DNA of 64,000 nt from Clostridiales bacterium. Its GTDB lineage: Bacteria > Bacillota > Clostridia > Oscillospirales > Oscillospiraceae. The DNA lies in contig SFLH01000007.1 in assembly GCA_004554585.1 (NCBI GenBank), forward strand, positions 1-64,000, in the 5' to 3' direction. Under the pieces are notes generated by a model that saw only the letters and a list, made by a program, of their open reading frames with translations, searched no databases and had not been told where the DNA came from. The position numbers and the translations under genes were made by a program. Positions 7,442 through 16,788 of this stretch are shown here, one piece after another; position 1 is the stretch's first letter, and every line of letters starts with the position of its first letter.

Positions 7442-9742
7442 GTGCATGAGATCCCCGTGCTGATCACCGACCTGGCGATCCTACTCACCGTGGCCGCCCT
7501 GACCACTCTGCTGTGCAAAAAAATCAACCTTCCCTCGGTGCTGGGCTACATCCTGGCGGGCTTTTTGGCCGGGCCGGTGGTGAACTTCCTGCCCACCATC
7601 GAGGACATCGAGGGCATCGAGGTCTGGTCGGACATCGGGGTGATCTTCCTCATGTTCGGCCTGGGGCTGGAATTCTCCCTGCACAAGCTGGCCCAGGTGG
7701 GTGGGCCCGGCTTCCTCTCCGCCGGCATTCAGGCCGCGGGTATGGGGGGCGTGGGCTTCCTGCTGGGCATGTCTCTGGGCTGGGGGGGCATGAACAGCCT
7801 CTTCCTGGGGGTGATGCTGGCCATGTCCTCCACCATGATCACCATGAAGAACGTGGAGGACATGGGGCTGAAAAAGGCCCCCTTTGCCGACCTGGCCATG
7901 GGCACCCTGGTCATCGAGGACATTCTGGCCATCTTCGCCATGGTGGTGTTGTCCACCATCGCCGTGTCCCAGTCCATCAGCGGCTGGGCCCTGGTGCAGC
8001 GGCTGGGGCTGCTGTGCCTGTACATGGCTCTGTGGCTGATTTTGGGAATCTATCTGGTGCCCACCATGATGAAAAAACTCCGGGGCCTTATGAACGAGGA
8101 GACCCTCTTGGTGTTCTCCCTGGGTCTGTGCTTTCTCATGGCCCTGCTGGCTGAGGCCATCGGCCTGTCCACAGAGCTGGGGGCCTTCCTGGCCGGCTCC
8201 CTGCTGGCCGGGACCATCCACGCCGAGGAAGTGGAGCACCTGATCACCCCCTGCAAGAATCTCTTCGGGGCGGTCTTTTTCATCTCCGTGGGCTTTATGG
8301 TCCAGCCGGCCATGATCTGGCAGTACCTGTGGTCCATTTTGCTGCTCTCGGCGGCGGCCATTGTGGGCAAGCTGCTCTTCCTCACCGTGGGTGCTCTCAC
8401 CGCCGGCAAGCCTTTGGCCGAGGCGGTGCCCGCCGCCGCCGCCCAGACACAGGTGGGTGAGTTCTCCTTCATCATCGCCGGCCTGGGTCAGTCCCTGGGG
8501 GTCACGGGGACCTTCCTCTACCCCATCATCGTGGCCGTGTCGGTGGTCACCACCTTCACTACCCCCTTCGTGCTCAAATTCTCCCGGCCCCTGGTGGGCT
8601 GGCTGGAGAGTCATTTGCCCAAGCCCTGGCTGGCCGCCCTGGACCGGTGGTGCCAGCTGCGCAGCCGCCAGAAAGAACCCAGCGACTGGGCCCGGTTCCT
8701 CCGGGGCTATTTCGGCAGCTTTTTCCTCTACGGCATTCTGGCCTTTGGGGCGGTGCTGCTGGGGGTGCGGCGGCTGCTGCCCCTGATGCAGGAGACCTTC
8801 CCCGACCAGATTTGGCTCTCCCGGGAACTGACGTGCCTGGTGATCTACCTGGCCCTGGCTCTGCTGCTGCCGGCCATGCTCCGGGTGCGCCGGCGATTCT
8901 TCACCGCTTTGTGGCTGGAAAAGGTGTCCAGCCGGGTGATCCTGTCGGCCCTGATGGTCCTGCGCCTGGGGGTGGCAGTGCTACTGGCGGTGGCGCCGGC
9001 GGTGCTCATCTTCCAAGTCAACCCCCTGTGGATCTTCCTGGTGGCCTTGCCGGTGGTGTGGCTGGCCACCCACTCGAAGAAACTGGCCAGCCACTACCTG
9101 GAGGTGGAGGCCCGGTTTTTGGCCAACTTCAACGAGCGCAAGCTGGCCGCCCGCTTCGGCCAGGGAGAGGGAGAGGAAGTCCACCAGTGGCTGACCGAAC
9201 AGCTCCACGTGATCACCCTGGCCGTCCCGGCCCACTACGCCCAGGACGGCCGGAGCCTGAATGACCTGAACTGGGGCCACCGGGACCATGTGCAGGTAAT
9301 CCAGGTCTGGCGGGCGGGCCGGCACTGGAACGTGCCCGAGGGCAGGTGGATCGTCCGAGGCGGCGACCGGCTGGCGGTGATGGGCAGCCCCCGGCAGGTG
9401 GAAAACTTCTGCCGCCAGCAGGCCAAAGACGGCCTAAGCCAGATCGGAGAGCTGATGACCCTGCGGGACTACGTGGCTGCCCAGGAAACCACCAAGGACC
9501 GCACCGGCCACCTGCTGTGCTACGGCATCCAGCTGGAGAAGAACATGCCCCAGGTGGGCAAGGCCGTGCGGGAGAGCAACATCAAGCGGGACTGGAGCGC
9601 CATGCTCATCGGCCTGGAGCGAAACCTGTTACCCATGCCCACCCCTGACCCCAGCCTGACCCTGCGGGCGGGAGATCTTCTATGGGTGATGGGCTCCCGG
9701 GAGATGGCCGCCAAGCTGCTGTCCCTGGGGTTGCTGGACTGA
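7442..9742 (+). CDS. cation:proton antiporter (CPA2/KefB type) with TrkA-C domains
   Basis: A 766-residue integral membrane protein that should exchange K+ or Na+ for protons. The first 380 or so residues form about a dozen helices with the CPA2 features GYILAGFLAGP and the long LGLEFSLHKL / ELGAFLAGSLLAG segments. Further helices follow to about 545. The cytoplasmic C-terminus has two TrkA-C-like regulatory modules, roughly 560-660 and 685-766 (each ending in a GDRLAVMGS or GDLLWVMGS strand). The GTG start at 7442 is chosen because AAGGAG lies 8 bp upstream and the first helix then begins directly. There is no full RCK/TrkA-N NAD-binding domain. The strong promoter and structured leader suggest ion-dependent control. 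Confidence 0.85.
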   Translation: MHEIPVLITDLAILLTVAALTTLLCKKINLPSVLGYILAGFLAGPVVNFLPTIEDIEGIEVWSDIGVIFLMFGLGLEFSLHKLAQVGGPGFLSAGIQAAGMGGVGFLLGMSLGWGGMNSLFLGVMLAMSSTMITMKNVEDMGLKKAPFADLAMGTLVIEDILAIFAMVVLSTIAVSQSISGWALVQRLGLLCLYMALWLILGIYLVPTMMKKLRGLMNEETLLVFSLGLCFLMALLAEAIGLSTELGAFLAGSLLAGTIHAEEVEHLITPCKNLFGAVFFISVGFMVQPAMIWQYLWSILLLSAAAIVGKLLFLTVGALTAGKPLAEAVPAAAAQTQVGEFSFIIAGLGQSLGVTGTFLYPIIVAVSVVTTFTTPFVLKFSRPLVGWLESHLPKPWLAALDRWCQLRSRQKEPSDWARFLRGYFGSFFLYGILAFGAVLLGVRRLLPLMQETFPDQIWLSRELTCLVIYLALALLLPAMLRVRRRFFTALWLEKVSSRVILSALMVLRLGVAVLLAVAPAVLIFQVNPLWIFLVALPVVWLATHSKKLASHYLEVEARFLANFNERKLAARFGQGEGEEVHQWLTEQLHVITLAVPAHYAQDGRSLNDLNWGHRDHVQVIQVWRAGRHWNVPEGRWIVRGGDRLAVMGSPRQVENFCRQQAKDGLSQIGELMTLRDYVAAQETTKDRTGHLLCYGIQLEKNMPQVGKAVRESNIKRDWSAMLIGLERNLLPMPTPDPSLTLRAGDLLWVMGSREMAAKLLSLGLLD

Positions 9743-9790
9743 GGGCATATTCTCCGCCCAGTCCCCGCAAAACCCAACGAAAACAATTGC

Positions 9791-9828
9791 CGCCCCAGTC
9801 CGCAAAAGGGACTTGGGGCGGTTTTTGC
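9791..9828 (+). terminator. antiporter terminator
   Basis: CCGCCCCA...TGGGGCGG stem with an inner GTCC/GGAC arm and one bulge, followed by TTTTTG. Confidence 0.75.
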
Positions 9829-10205
9829 GCCATGGCGCTTGGGAAAACCATCCTGGACGGGAGCATCAGCCTGTTCATCCCCTTTAGCACCTATCAGGGC
9901 GGGCAAATGCACCACACCCTACGTTATAGAAAACACGATACGCTGACGGTATACGTCTAAAGGGATGTGCGAGAGGCGGAGTGAGATTGGGGGGCGCCAG
10001 AACGGGGGATTGTTTCTATCGCCTGTGACTGGCCTGCGGCTCGCGCAACCGTTTCTCTCGACCTAAAAAATCTAAGATTGCTTTATCCTAGCATTAAATG
10101 CGTAAAAGTGCCAAATCAGTCTTTACCCTTTGTAGGTCATACCCCCACGACTGCTCCCTCGACACCAAACCCAAAAGTCGACGAGCGGGAGCGAGGACAT
10201 TGGCC
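9829..10205. other. intergenic region without a recognised gene
   Basis: About 380 bp between the antiporter terminator and the HTH pseudogene. One weak plus-strand frame (about 9832-9960) has no family resemblance. Base composition is lower in GC in the second half than in the neighbouring genes. It may be decayed DNA; nothing in it can be named. Confidence 0.5.
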
Positions 10206-10214
10206 CCCCCTCAC

Positions 10215-10893
10215 CTAGTGAGGGGCCAATCTCTCCCGTTGCGCGAAGAGAAAGACCCTCCAGCACACGCCGCTCAGGAGAGCCATGGTGCAGGACAGCC
10301 ACCCCTTGTAGGTCGCCAGAAGCAGCCATTCCCCCAGTTGACTGAGCCACGCCGGCGCAGTTCCATAAGCCTGCCCCACCAGCAGGATGCAGGGCGGCAG
10401 GGCCGCCAGCACCCCCAGGAGCACCACCCCCGCCACGAGGCAGCCCCGGCGCTGCCCCCAGGTGAGGGACTGCCGCCACCGCAGAGCCGCCAGGGCGGGC
10501 AGGGTCAGGCCGAGGAGCAGAAACAGCAGCGGCAGATAGTAGCTGCCTCAGTAGTAATAGACCAACGGGGAACGCACATAGAGGGCTCCCTTGCTCCACG
10601 GCGTCAGCCAGATCCCCCGCAACGCCCAGCACAACCGCCAAAGCTGCCGGCACCACCGCCCTAAAGACCTGCCGCCGGGTGGGGCGGGCGGGATTCTCCG
10701 GACCATAGAGGAGTACCGTCACCTCCGTGTCCAGAGCCGCCGCGATGGCGGCCAGCTGGTCTAAGTCCGGGTGAGAGTTGTTCCGCTCCCAACTGGATAC
10801 CGTCTGCCGGGTCACATGGAGCCGCTGGGCCAGGTCCTCCTGGGTCAGGCCCCGGGCCGTGCGGCATTTTTTCAAATTGGTCCCGATGGTCAT
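10215..10893 (-). pseudogene. HTH transcriptional regulator with membrane tail, frameshifted and interrupted
   Basis: The start is intact: about 65 residues of a Cro/C1-type helix-turn-helix (LTQEDLAQRLHVTRQTVSSWERN), then a hydrophobic stretch. After AVVPAALAVVLG the frame changes. The neighbouring frame then carries the rest (GALYVRSPLVYYY, a TGA, then GSYYLPLLFLLLGLTLPALAA and further helices ending at 10215). So at least one frameshift (about 10630) and one nonsense codon (about 10548, likely from TGG) break a regulator that once had a membrane-spanning C-terminal half. A truncated DNA-binding protein could still be made. Confidence 0.75.
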
Positions 10894-10995
10894 GGTCCTC
10901 ACTTCCTACGAAAAGTATAGCAGCAGAAAGGCCGGACTGTCACGCAAAGGTTCTTTGCGCGGCGGTCCGGCCTGCTGTTTGGGGTAGTTTGGGGC

Positions 10996-12780
10996 TCACT
11001 CCTGGGCGGCGATGCGCTCAGCCAGGTCGGTGAGATAGAGCCAGCGCTCCATCTTTTCCTCCAGGGCTGTCTTGGCCTCCTCCTGGGCTTGGGTGAGTTC
11101 TTGGAGCTTGACATAGTCGCTGCCACAGGCAGTCATCTCCCTCTCTAAGGAAGCCACCTGGTCCTCCAAGGCGGCGATGTCGGCTTCGATGGTGTCGTAC
11201 TCCCGTTGCTCCTTGAAGGTAAATTTTAACTTCTTCTGGCGGGCGGGTTTTGTCGCGGTTTCTTTCTTGGGGGCCTTATCTTGGGAGACAGGAGCCGCCT
11301 CCTGCCTCCGCTTTTCCAGGTAATCCGTAAAGTTGCCAGTGTAACGGGTGATGACGCCCCCCTCCCCCACGGCGAAAATTTGATGGGCCATCTTGTCCAG
11401 GAAGTAGCGGTCGTGGGAGACGGCCAGCACGGCGCCGGGGAAGGTCTCCAGGTATTCCTCCAGAATGGCCAGGGTGGTCACGTCCAGGTCGTTGGTGGGC
11501 TCGTCCAGCAGGAGGATGTTGGGGGCCTCCATGAGCACCGACAACAGGTACAGCCGCCGGCGCTCCCCGCCGGAGAGCTTGCCGATGGGCTGGCCCTGGA
11601 GTTGCTTGGGGAAGAGGAATCGCTCCATCATCTGGGTGGCGGAGAAGTTGCCCTCCTTGGTTTTCACTTGCCCGGCCACCTCGTGGATGTAGTCATAGAC
11701 CCGCTGCTCCGGGTCCAGCTCCCGACCCTCCTGGGAGAAGTAGCCGATGCGCACCGTCTCCCCCCAGTCAATTCTGCCGCTGTCGGGGGAGAGCTTGCCG
11801 GCGATGAGATTCAATAAGGTGGACTTGCCCGCCCCGTTGGGGCCCACGATGCCTACCCGGTCGTCCCGGGCCACCCCGTAGGAGAAGTGGTCCAGGATAG
11901 TCTTGCCGTCAAAGGCCTTGCAGACGTTTTCCAGCTCCACCGTCTTGCGGCCCAGGCGGCTGGAGAGGGTGGCCATCTGCACCGCCCCGTCGGTCTCGGG
12001 ACCGGTCTGGGCTTTGAGTTCCTCATAGCGAGCGATGCGGTCCTTGTTTTTCGTCCTCCGGGCCTGGGCCCCCCGCATGATCCACTGGTACTCCACCCGG
12101 AGGATGGACTGGCGCTTGCGCTGAGCGGCCTGCTCCATCTCCTCTTGCTGGGTTTTCAGCTCCAGGTATTTGGAATAGTTGGCCTCGTAGTGGCGGATAT
12201 GGCAGTGGGAGAGCTCGGTGATGCGGTTGCACACCCGCTCTAAGAAGTACCGGTCGTGGGTGACCATGATGAGCCCGCCGGTAAACTTGCGCAGATGATC
12301 CTCCAGCCAGAGGACCATGTCGCTGTCCAGGTGGTTGGTGGGCTCGTCGAGAATGAGCACGTCCGCCGGGTGAAGGAGGACCGCCGCCAAGGCCACCCGC
12401 TTGCGCTGGCCACCGGAGAGGGTTTCCACCTTCTGGCCGAAATCCGTAATGCCCAGACGGGTGAGCATGGTCTTGGCCTCGTACTCCATAAGCTGGCGCA
12501 CGTCGGGAGAGAAGTCGGCAAAGACCTGCTCCAGCACCGTGGCCCCCGGCTGCATGGGGGGATTCTGGGAGAGGAAGGACACCTGGACGTTGGGGTCCAG
12601 GGAGACGGCGCCCTGGTCGGGCACCTGCTGGCCAGCCAGGACCTTGAGAAAGCTGCTCTTTCCCGTGCCGTTGATGCCGATGATGCCAATCTTGTCCCCC
12701 TCGTTGAGGTAGAGGGTCACGTCGTCCAAAAGCTGTTTCAGCCCAAAGTTCAGGCTGATGTGTTCTGCCGTCAGCAGCAT
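10996..12780 (-). CDS. ABC-F family ATPase (Uup-like)
   Basis: A 594-residue soluble protein with two ABC cassettes and no membrane part. It has Walker A motifs GINGTGKSS (first) and GPNGAGKST (second), signatures LSGGQ and LSGGE, and LDEPTNHLD / LDEPTNDLD Walker B boxes. The linker between cassettes is the charged ABC-F arm, and a C-terminal lysine-rich coiled coil (about 510-594) matches the Uup/YfmR-type tail. Such proteins bind the ribosomal E site and help translation of difficult sequences or resist antibiotics. The second of two close ATGs (12780) is preferred because AAGGAGG lies 7 bp before it and touches the first. Transcribed alone. Confidence 0.9.
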   Translation of the reverse strand: MLLTAEHISLNFGLKQLLDDVTLYLNEGDKIGIIGINGTGKSSFLKVLAGQQVPDQGAVSLDPNVQVSFLSQNPPMQPGATVLEQVFADFSPDVRQLMEYEAKTMLTRLGITDFGQKVETLSGGQRKRVALAAVLLHPADVLILDEPTNHLDSDMVLWLEDHLRKFTGGLIMVTHDRYFLERVCNRITELSHCHIRHYEANYSKYLELKTQQEEMEQAAQRKRQSILRVEYQWIMRGAQARRTKNKDRIARYEELKAQTGPETDGAVQMATLSSRLGRKTVELENVCKAFDGKTILDHFSYGVARDDRVGIVGPNGAGKSTLLNLIAGKLSPDSGRIDWGETVRIGYFSQEGRELDPEQRVYDYIHEVAGQVKTKEGNFSATQMMERFLFPKQLQGQPIGKLSGGERRRLYLLSVLMEAPNILLLDEPTNDLDVTTLAILEEYLETFPGAVLAVSHDRYFLDKMAHQIFAVGEGGVITRYTGNFTDYLEKRRQEAAPVSQDKAPKKETATKPARQKKLKFTFKEQREYDTIEADIAALEDQVASLEREMTACGSDYVKLQELTQAQEEAKTALEEKMERWLYLTDLAERIAAQE

Positions 12781-12903
12781 AAACATTCCTCCTTGTGAGG
12801 TGGTCACCCGCCTGTGGCGGGGCGGGGGGAGGGCGCGGCAGGGGCACTGCCGCGGGGGCCTCGTCTCCCCACGGCGGTGGGGAGGGTAAAAAAGCGGGAG
12901 CGG
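12781..12903. other. GC-rich intergenic DNA with nested short hairpins
   Basis: Several short inverted repeats occur, for example TCTCCCCACGGCGGTGGGGA and GGGAGCGGGGCGCTCCC. It joins the left copy of the dispersed repeat and may belong to the same element. Confidence 0.5.
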
Positions 12904-13126
12904 GGCGCTCCCGTGGGGGTCCGCTTTCTCTGGAGAAAGCGGAGGAAAGAGCACCAGGGGCTGCGGCCCCTGGACCCCGGGGGTGAGGGGAGGAGGTTCC
13001 TCCCCTCACGCTCCCTTTCTCTGGTGTTAGGGAAACCTGGGAAGGAGGCGGTTCTGTCGATGTAAGCGGCCTGTGGCCCTCACAGCGCCAGGCTCCTAAA
13101 GCGAGCCGCCCACCGATTGGGCGGCT
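12904..13126 (+). repeat. left copy of a GC-rich intergenic repeat
   Basis: Contains in order a hairpin CGCTTTCTCTGGAGAAAGCG, the block CCAGGGGCTGCGGCCCCTGG, the hairpin GGGGAGGAGGTTCCTCCCC, a GGCCTGTGGCCCTCACAGCG box and a hairpin GCCGCCCACCGATTGGGCGGC. The same order and closely similar sequence recur inverted at 13278-13492. It has no coding potential I trust. Confidence 0.75.
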
Positions 13127-13277
13127 GGAACCGATAGTGCGCACCCTTCGGGGGCAGAGGCAGGTGCAGACAGGATATCGGGTCTTTTCTTTCGGTTTTT
13201 CTATCACGTAAATCTCTGTTGTTTTTCAGGTTTCGGTCTCTTCCGTCCTCCCAATAGGGAAAACAAAAGCATCCCCA
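13127..13277. other. spacer between the two inverted repeat copies
   Basis: About 150 bp of lower-GC DNA separating the head-to-head repeats. No open frame, promoter or family recognised. Confidence 0.5.
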
Positions 13278-13492
13278 GCCGCCCAAGTGGTGGGCGGCTC
13301 GCCTTGGATCCTTCCGCTGAGTGGGCCGCAGGCCAGTTCATTGGATAGAAGAAGTCCCTTCCAGCCTCGAAAAAGCCAGAGAAGGAGGTCTCGGGGGAGG
13401 AACCTCCTCCCCCGAGCGGGGGTCCAGGGGGCAGCGCCCCATGGCGCTCTTTCCCCCCGGCTTTCTCCGGAGAAAGCCGGGCCCCGCGCGGG
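13278..13492 (-). repeat. right copy of the GC-rich intergenic repeat, inverted
   Basis: Read on the minus strand it repeats the left copy: GGCTTTCTCCGGAGAAAGCC, GGGGCGCTGCCCCCTGGACC, GGGGGAGGAGGTTCCTCCCC, GGCCTGCGGCCCACTCAGCG and GCCGCCCACCACTTGGGCGGC. Compensating base differences keep the hairpins paired, which suggests selection on structure or on a mobile unit. Confidence 0.75.
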
Positions 13493-13572
13493 CAGCACGC
13501 CCCCGGAAGGGGCACCCTCCTAAGGTTCCCCCACCCGGTGGGACCCAGGTCAACCCGCGGCAGCGCCCCCCC

Positions 13573-14490
13573 TCACAGCAGCAGGGAGGTCATCACCGGC
13601 AGGGTCACCGCGCACAGGATGGTGCTTAAGAAGTTGACTCGAGAGGCAAAGGTATCATCCAGACCATACCGCAGGCAGAGAATGGTGATCATAGCGCCGC
13701 TGGGGCAGCAGGCGATCACCGTCAGCACCCCCAGGGGGGTGCCCGTGAGGAAGAGGCCCAGCACCAGGCGCACCACGATGGGGCACAGGATCAGCCGCAC
13801 CAGGCTCACCAGATAGGCCTTCCAGTCCCGCAGGGCCTGGGCCATGGGCACTTGGCTGAGAGAAATGCCCACGATGATCATGGACAGGGGCACCGTGGCC
13901 CCGCTGAGGGTTTGGATGGTGTCCCCCACCAGCTCCGGCAGGGGGATCTGGAAGAGGAAGATGGCAATGGCGAGAAGGGTGCCGATCATGGCCGGGGACA
14001 GCACCTCCCGGAAGGTCACCCGCCCACGGCCCTGGCCCGCCCGCAGGCGACTGACACCGATGGAGAACAGCAGCAGGTTAAAGGGCAGGTTGGACAGGGA
14101 GGCGCAGAAGACGGCACTCTGGCCAAACAGGGCTTCCACCACTGGGAAGCCGATGAAGACGTTGTTCATGAAGAACACCGACAGCCAGGCCACCGTCCGG
14201 TCCTGCTTGGACAGGGGCAGTGCCTTGGCCGCCAGCCAGCCTATCAGGCCGCCGACGCCAAAGAGGATAAACACCGACACCACCACCATGGCCAGCTCAC
14301 TGCCGGCCATCTGGGGTTCGGCCCCCACCACCGAGGAGAGGATGGTGGCCACAATGAACACGTTGGCCACCAGGTGACTGGCCCGTTGGCTGAAGGCCCC
14401 GTCCACCCACTTGGCCTTAGCGGCGGCGAAGCCCACCACCATCAACAGCACCAGCATTACCATTTTTTCCAAAGCCACCAATCCGGCCAT
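13573..14490 (-). CDS. AEC family transporter (auxin efflux carrier type)
   Basis: A 305-residue membrane protein with about ten predicted helices, arranged as two five-helix halves as expected for AEC carriers. MNNVFIGFPVVEALFG in the first half and the ACCPSGAMITILCLRYG segment in the second match the conserved crossing regions. The family exports organic acids or malate-like anions; the substrate here is unknown. The ribosome binding site (GTGAGTG) is weak. It follows purB by 107 bp on the same strand and may share its transcript. Confidence 0.85.
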   Translation of the reverse strand: MAGLVALEKMVMLVLLMVVGFAAAKAKWVDGAFSQRASHLVANVFIVATILSSVVGAEPQMAGSELAMVVVSVFILFGVGGLIGWLAAKALPLSKQDRTVAWLSVFFMNNVFIGFPVVEALFGQSAVFCASLSNLPFNLLLFSIGVSRLRAGQGRGRVTFREVLSPAMIGTLLAIAIFLFQIPLPELVGDTIQTLSGATVPLSMIIVGISLSQVPMAQALRDWKAYLVSLVRLILCPIVVRLVLGLFLTGTPLGVLTVIACCPSGAMITILCLRYGLDDTFASRVNFLSTILCAVTLPVMTSLLL

Positions 14491-14597
14491 GGTACATCAC
14501 ACTCACTTTTTTGTTGCGCTTTGCCGCACAAATCCCTCCCCGGAGCACTGCCCCAGAGAGGGATCGTCGGCATATTTTTTTGAAGGAGAACCGGCTG

Positions 14598-16040
14598 TTA
14601 CACGGTGATCTCCGCGCCGGCCCCTGCCAGGGCCTGTGGATACTTGTCCAACACCGGCTGGATGAAATCCGCCAGGAAGCGGTCCACCTGCTCAGGGCAG
14701 CAGCCGATGTAGTCGGCGGGGTCCAGGCGGCGGAGGATGGCGTCCTTGGACAGGCCAAAGGCCGGGTCGGCGGCGATGCGCTCCAGCAGATCGTTGCCCA
14801 ACCCCTCTTCCTTCACCCGGTGGCCGGCGGCCAGGGAGTGCTCCCGGATGCGCTCGTGGAGGGCCTGGCGGTCGCCGCCGGCCTTCACCGCGTCCATGAG
14901 GATGTTCTCGCTGGCCATGAAGGGCAGCTCCTCCATAATGTGCTTCTGGATGACCTTCTCGTGGACCACCAGGCCCGAGGCCACGTTTTCATAGAGGTTC
15001 AGGATGGCATCCACCGCCAGGAAGGCCTCGCTGACGGCGATGCGCTTGTTGGCCGAGTCGTCCAGGGTGCGCTCGAACCACTGCAGGGAGGAAGTCATGG
15101 CGGGGTTCATGCCGTCGGCAATGACGTAGCGTGCCAGGGCGCAGATGCGCTCGCTGCGCATGGGGTTGCGCTTATAAGGCATGGCGGAGGAACCCACCTG
15201 ATGGGCCTCGAAGGGCTCTTCGATCTCCTTCATGTGGCACAGCAGGCGCAGGTCGGTGGCAAACTTGTGGGCCGACTGGGCAATGCCGGACAGGGTGGCC
15301 AGGATGGCCGCGTCTGTCTTGCGGGTATAGGTCTGGCCGGAGACCGGCTGGACCTGGTCAGGATCAAAGCCCATCTCTGCGGCAATCTTCCGGTCCAATT
15401 CCCAGACCTTGTCCCGGTCGCCGCCAAACAGCTCCAGGAAGCTGGCCTGGGTGCCGGTGGTTCCCTTGCATCCCAGCAGGCGCAGGCGGGACAGACGGTA
15501 GTCCACCTCGTCCAAGTCCTGGAGCAGCTCGTTCATCCACAGGGTGGCCCGCTTGCCCACGGTGACCATCTGGGCAGCCTGGTAGTGGGTGTAGCCCAGG
15601 GTGGGAAGGGCCTTGTAGCGGTCGGCAAACTTGGCCAGGCTGGCCAGCACCCGCACCAGCTTGTCCCGGATGAGGAGCAGGCCTTCTTTCATCAGCAGAA
15701 TGTCGGTGTTGTCCCCCACATAGCAGCTGGTGGCCCCCAGGTGGATGATGGGCATGGCATTGGGGCACAGGGCGCCGTAGGCGTGGATGTGGGCCATGAC
15801 GTCGTGGCGCAGCTCCTTCTCCTTCTGCTGGGCCAGGTCATAGTCGATGTGGTCTTTCTCCCGCTCCAGCTCGTCGATCTGCCCCTGGGTGATGGGCAGG
15901 CCCAGTTCCATCTCCGCCCGGGCCAGAGCAATCCACAGCCGGCGCCAGGTGGTGAATTTCTTGTCCGGGGAGAACAGATAAAGCATCTCCCGGCTGGCAT
16001 AGCGGGAGGCCAACGGACTTTCATATGTATCTTTTCCCAT
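14598..16040 (-). CDS. purB: adenylosuccinate lyase
   Basis: A 480-residue enzyme that splits SAICAR in IMP synthesis and adenylosuccinate in AMP synthesis, releasing fumarate. The fumarase/aspartase-superfamily signature GSSAMPYKRNP is intact in the flexible active-site loop, and HLGATSCYVGDNTD and TLGYTHYQ carry the other conserved His/Thr regions. Length fits the family. It is not in a pur operon: it has its own promoter (16093-16121), with AEC downstream. purA lies about 28 kb away on the opposite strand. Confidence 0.95.
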   Translation of the reverse strand: MGKDTYESPLASRYASREMLYLFSPDKKFTTWRRLWIALARAEMELGLPITQGQIDELEREKDHIDYDLAQQKEKELRHDVMAHIHAYGALCPNAMPIIHLGATSCYVGDNTDILLMKEGLLLIRDKLVRVLASLAKFADRYKALPTLGYTHYQAAQMVTVGKRATLWMNELLQDLDEVDYRLSRLRLLGCKGTTGTQASFLELFGGDRDKVWELDRKIAAEMGFDPDQVQPVSGQTYTRKTDAAILATLSGIAQSAHKFATDLRLLCHMKEIEEPFEAHQVGSSAMPYKRNPMRSERICALARYVIADGMNPAMTSSLQWFERTLDDSANKRIAVSEAFLAVDAILNLYENVASGLVVHEKVIQKHIMEELPFMASENILMDAVKAGGDRQALHERIREHSLAAGHRVKEEGLGNDLLERIAADPAFGLSKDAILRRLDPADYIGCCPEQVDRFLADFIQPVLDKYPQALAGAGAEITV

Positions 16041-16092
16041 AACATCGTCCCCTCATTGTCGATTGAAAAAACGCCGAATTTTGAACGAAGAT

Positions 16093-16121
16093 ACTATAGC
16101 ATAAAACCCACGGGTTTGCAA
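16093..16121 (-). promoter_or_regulatory. purB promoter
   Basis: Minus strand TTGCAA (16116-16121), 17 bp spacer, TATAGT (16093-16098). Confidence 0.65.
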
Positions 16122-16149
16122 GGTTGCTCCCTCCCGCCTGGAAACCCCG

Positions 16150-16200
16150 AAAAAAGCGGAAAGCCCCCCAGGCACCGGCTGCGCAGCCGGGCCTGGGAGG
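16150..16200 (-). terminator. terminator of the two-gene membrane operon
   Basis: Minus strand CCCAGGCCCGGCTGCGCAGCCGGTGCCTGGG hairpin region (16165-16197) followed by a T-rich run. Confidence 0.75.
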
Positions 16201-16208
16201 CCACGAAT

Positions 16209-16787
16209 TCAAGAGGAAGAAAACCCATACAGTTCCAGCAGTTTCGACCAGGTGATCCAATCATGGGAAGTCTCTGTCCACCAACTGTAAAGGATCATGG
16301 AGACCAGTCCCAGGAAAGCCAGAGCCAGGAGGAAATGAATCAGGCCATTTTCCAGGCTCCCCGCCCAAAAAAGGATCATCAGGCTGATAATTCCCAAAAT
16401 GATAAGGATCAGAACCCAATCCACCAGGGCAGAAAACCCCTCTTGAATCATCAGATAGGGAATGGCATACAGCGCCATAGCCAGGCCAAGAGGCAAAACG
16501 GTCAGGACCGTCGCAAACACCCCCACAACCCGAAACCTTGCCTGCCCCAAGCAGTAGATCAGCAGACCAGCCACTAGCCCAATGCCAAGATAGATCCCAG
16601 CGGCCACCATCGGATGGCTTACCACCCAGCCGGTAACACAGGCCACAATGCCATATACCATCAGCACCGGCACAGTCAGCAGGATGAACAGGCCAAACCA
16701 GCCCCAGCCGGTGCTGTCTACCACATAAGGTGTCCCTGGCCTAGTTTCATCGATGTCCTTCCACATGGGGTCAAAGGCCCCACCCAT
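16209..16787 (-). CDS. multi-pass membrane protein, unknown function
   Basis: A 192-residue protein with about six hydrophobic segments after a short polar N-terminus (MGGAFDPMWKDIDETRPGTP). I recognise no family. The ATG at 16787 stands one base after the stop of the upstream gene, so translation is probably coupled. It is the second gene of a two-gene operon that appears to be controlled by the divergent HTH gene at 17279. Confidence 0.7.
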   Translation of the reverse strand: MGGAFDPMWKDIDETRPGTPYVVDSTGWGWFGLFILLTVPVLMVYGIVACVTGWVVSHPMVAAGIYLGIGLVAGLLIYCLGQARFRVVGVFATVLTVLPLGLAMALYAIPYLMIQEGFSALVDWVLILIILGIISLMILFWAGSLENGLIHFLLALAFLGLVSMILYSWWTETSHDWITWSKLLELYGFSSS

Positions 16788-16788
16788 C

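Noticed and set aside
13127..13277. CRISPR-like spacer between repeats
   Set aside because: Only two inverted copies exist, not direct repeats, and there are no cas genes.
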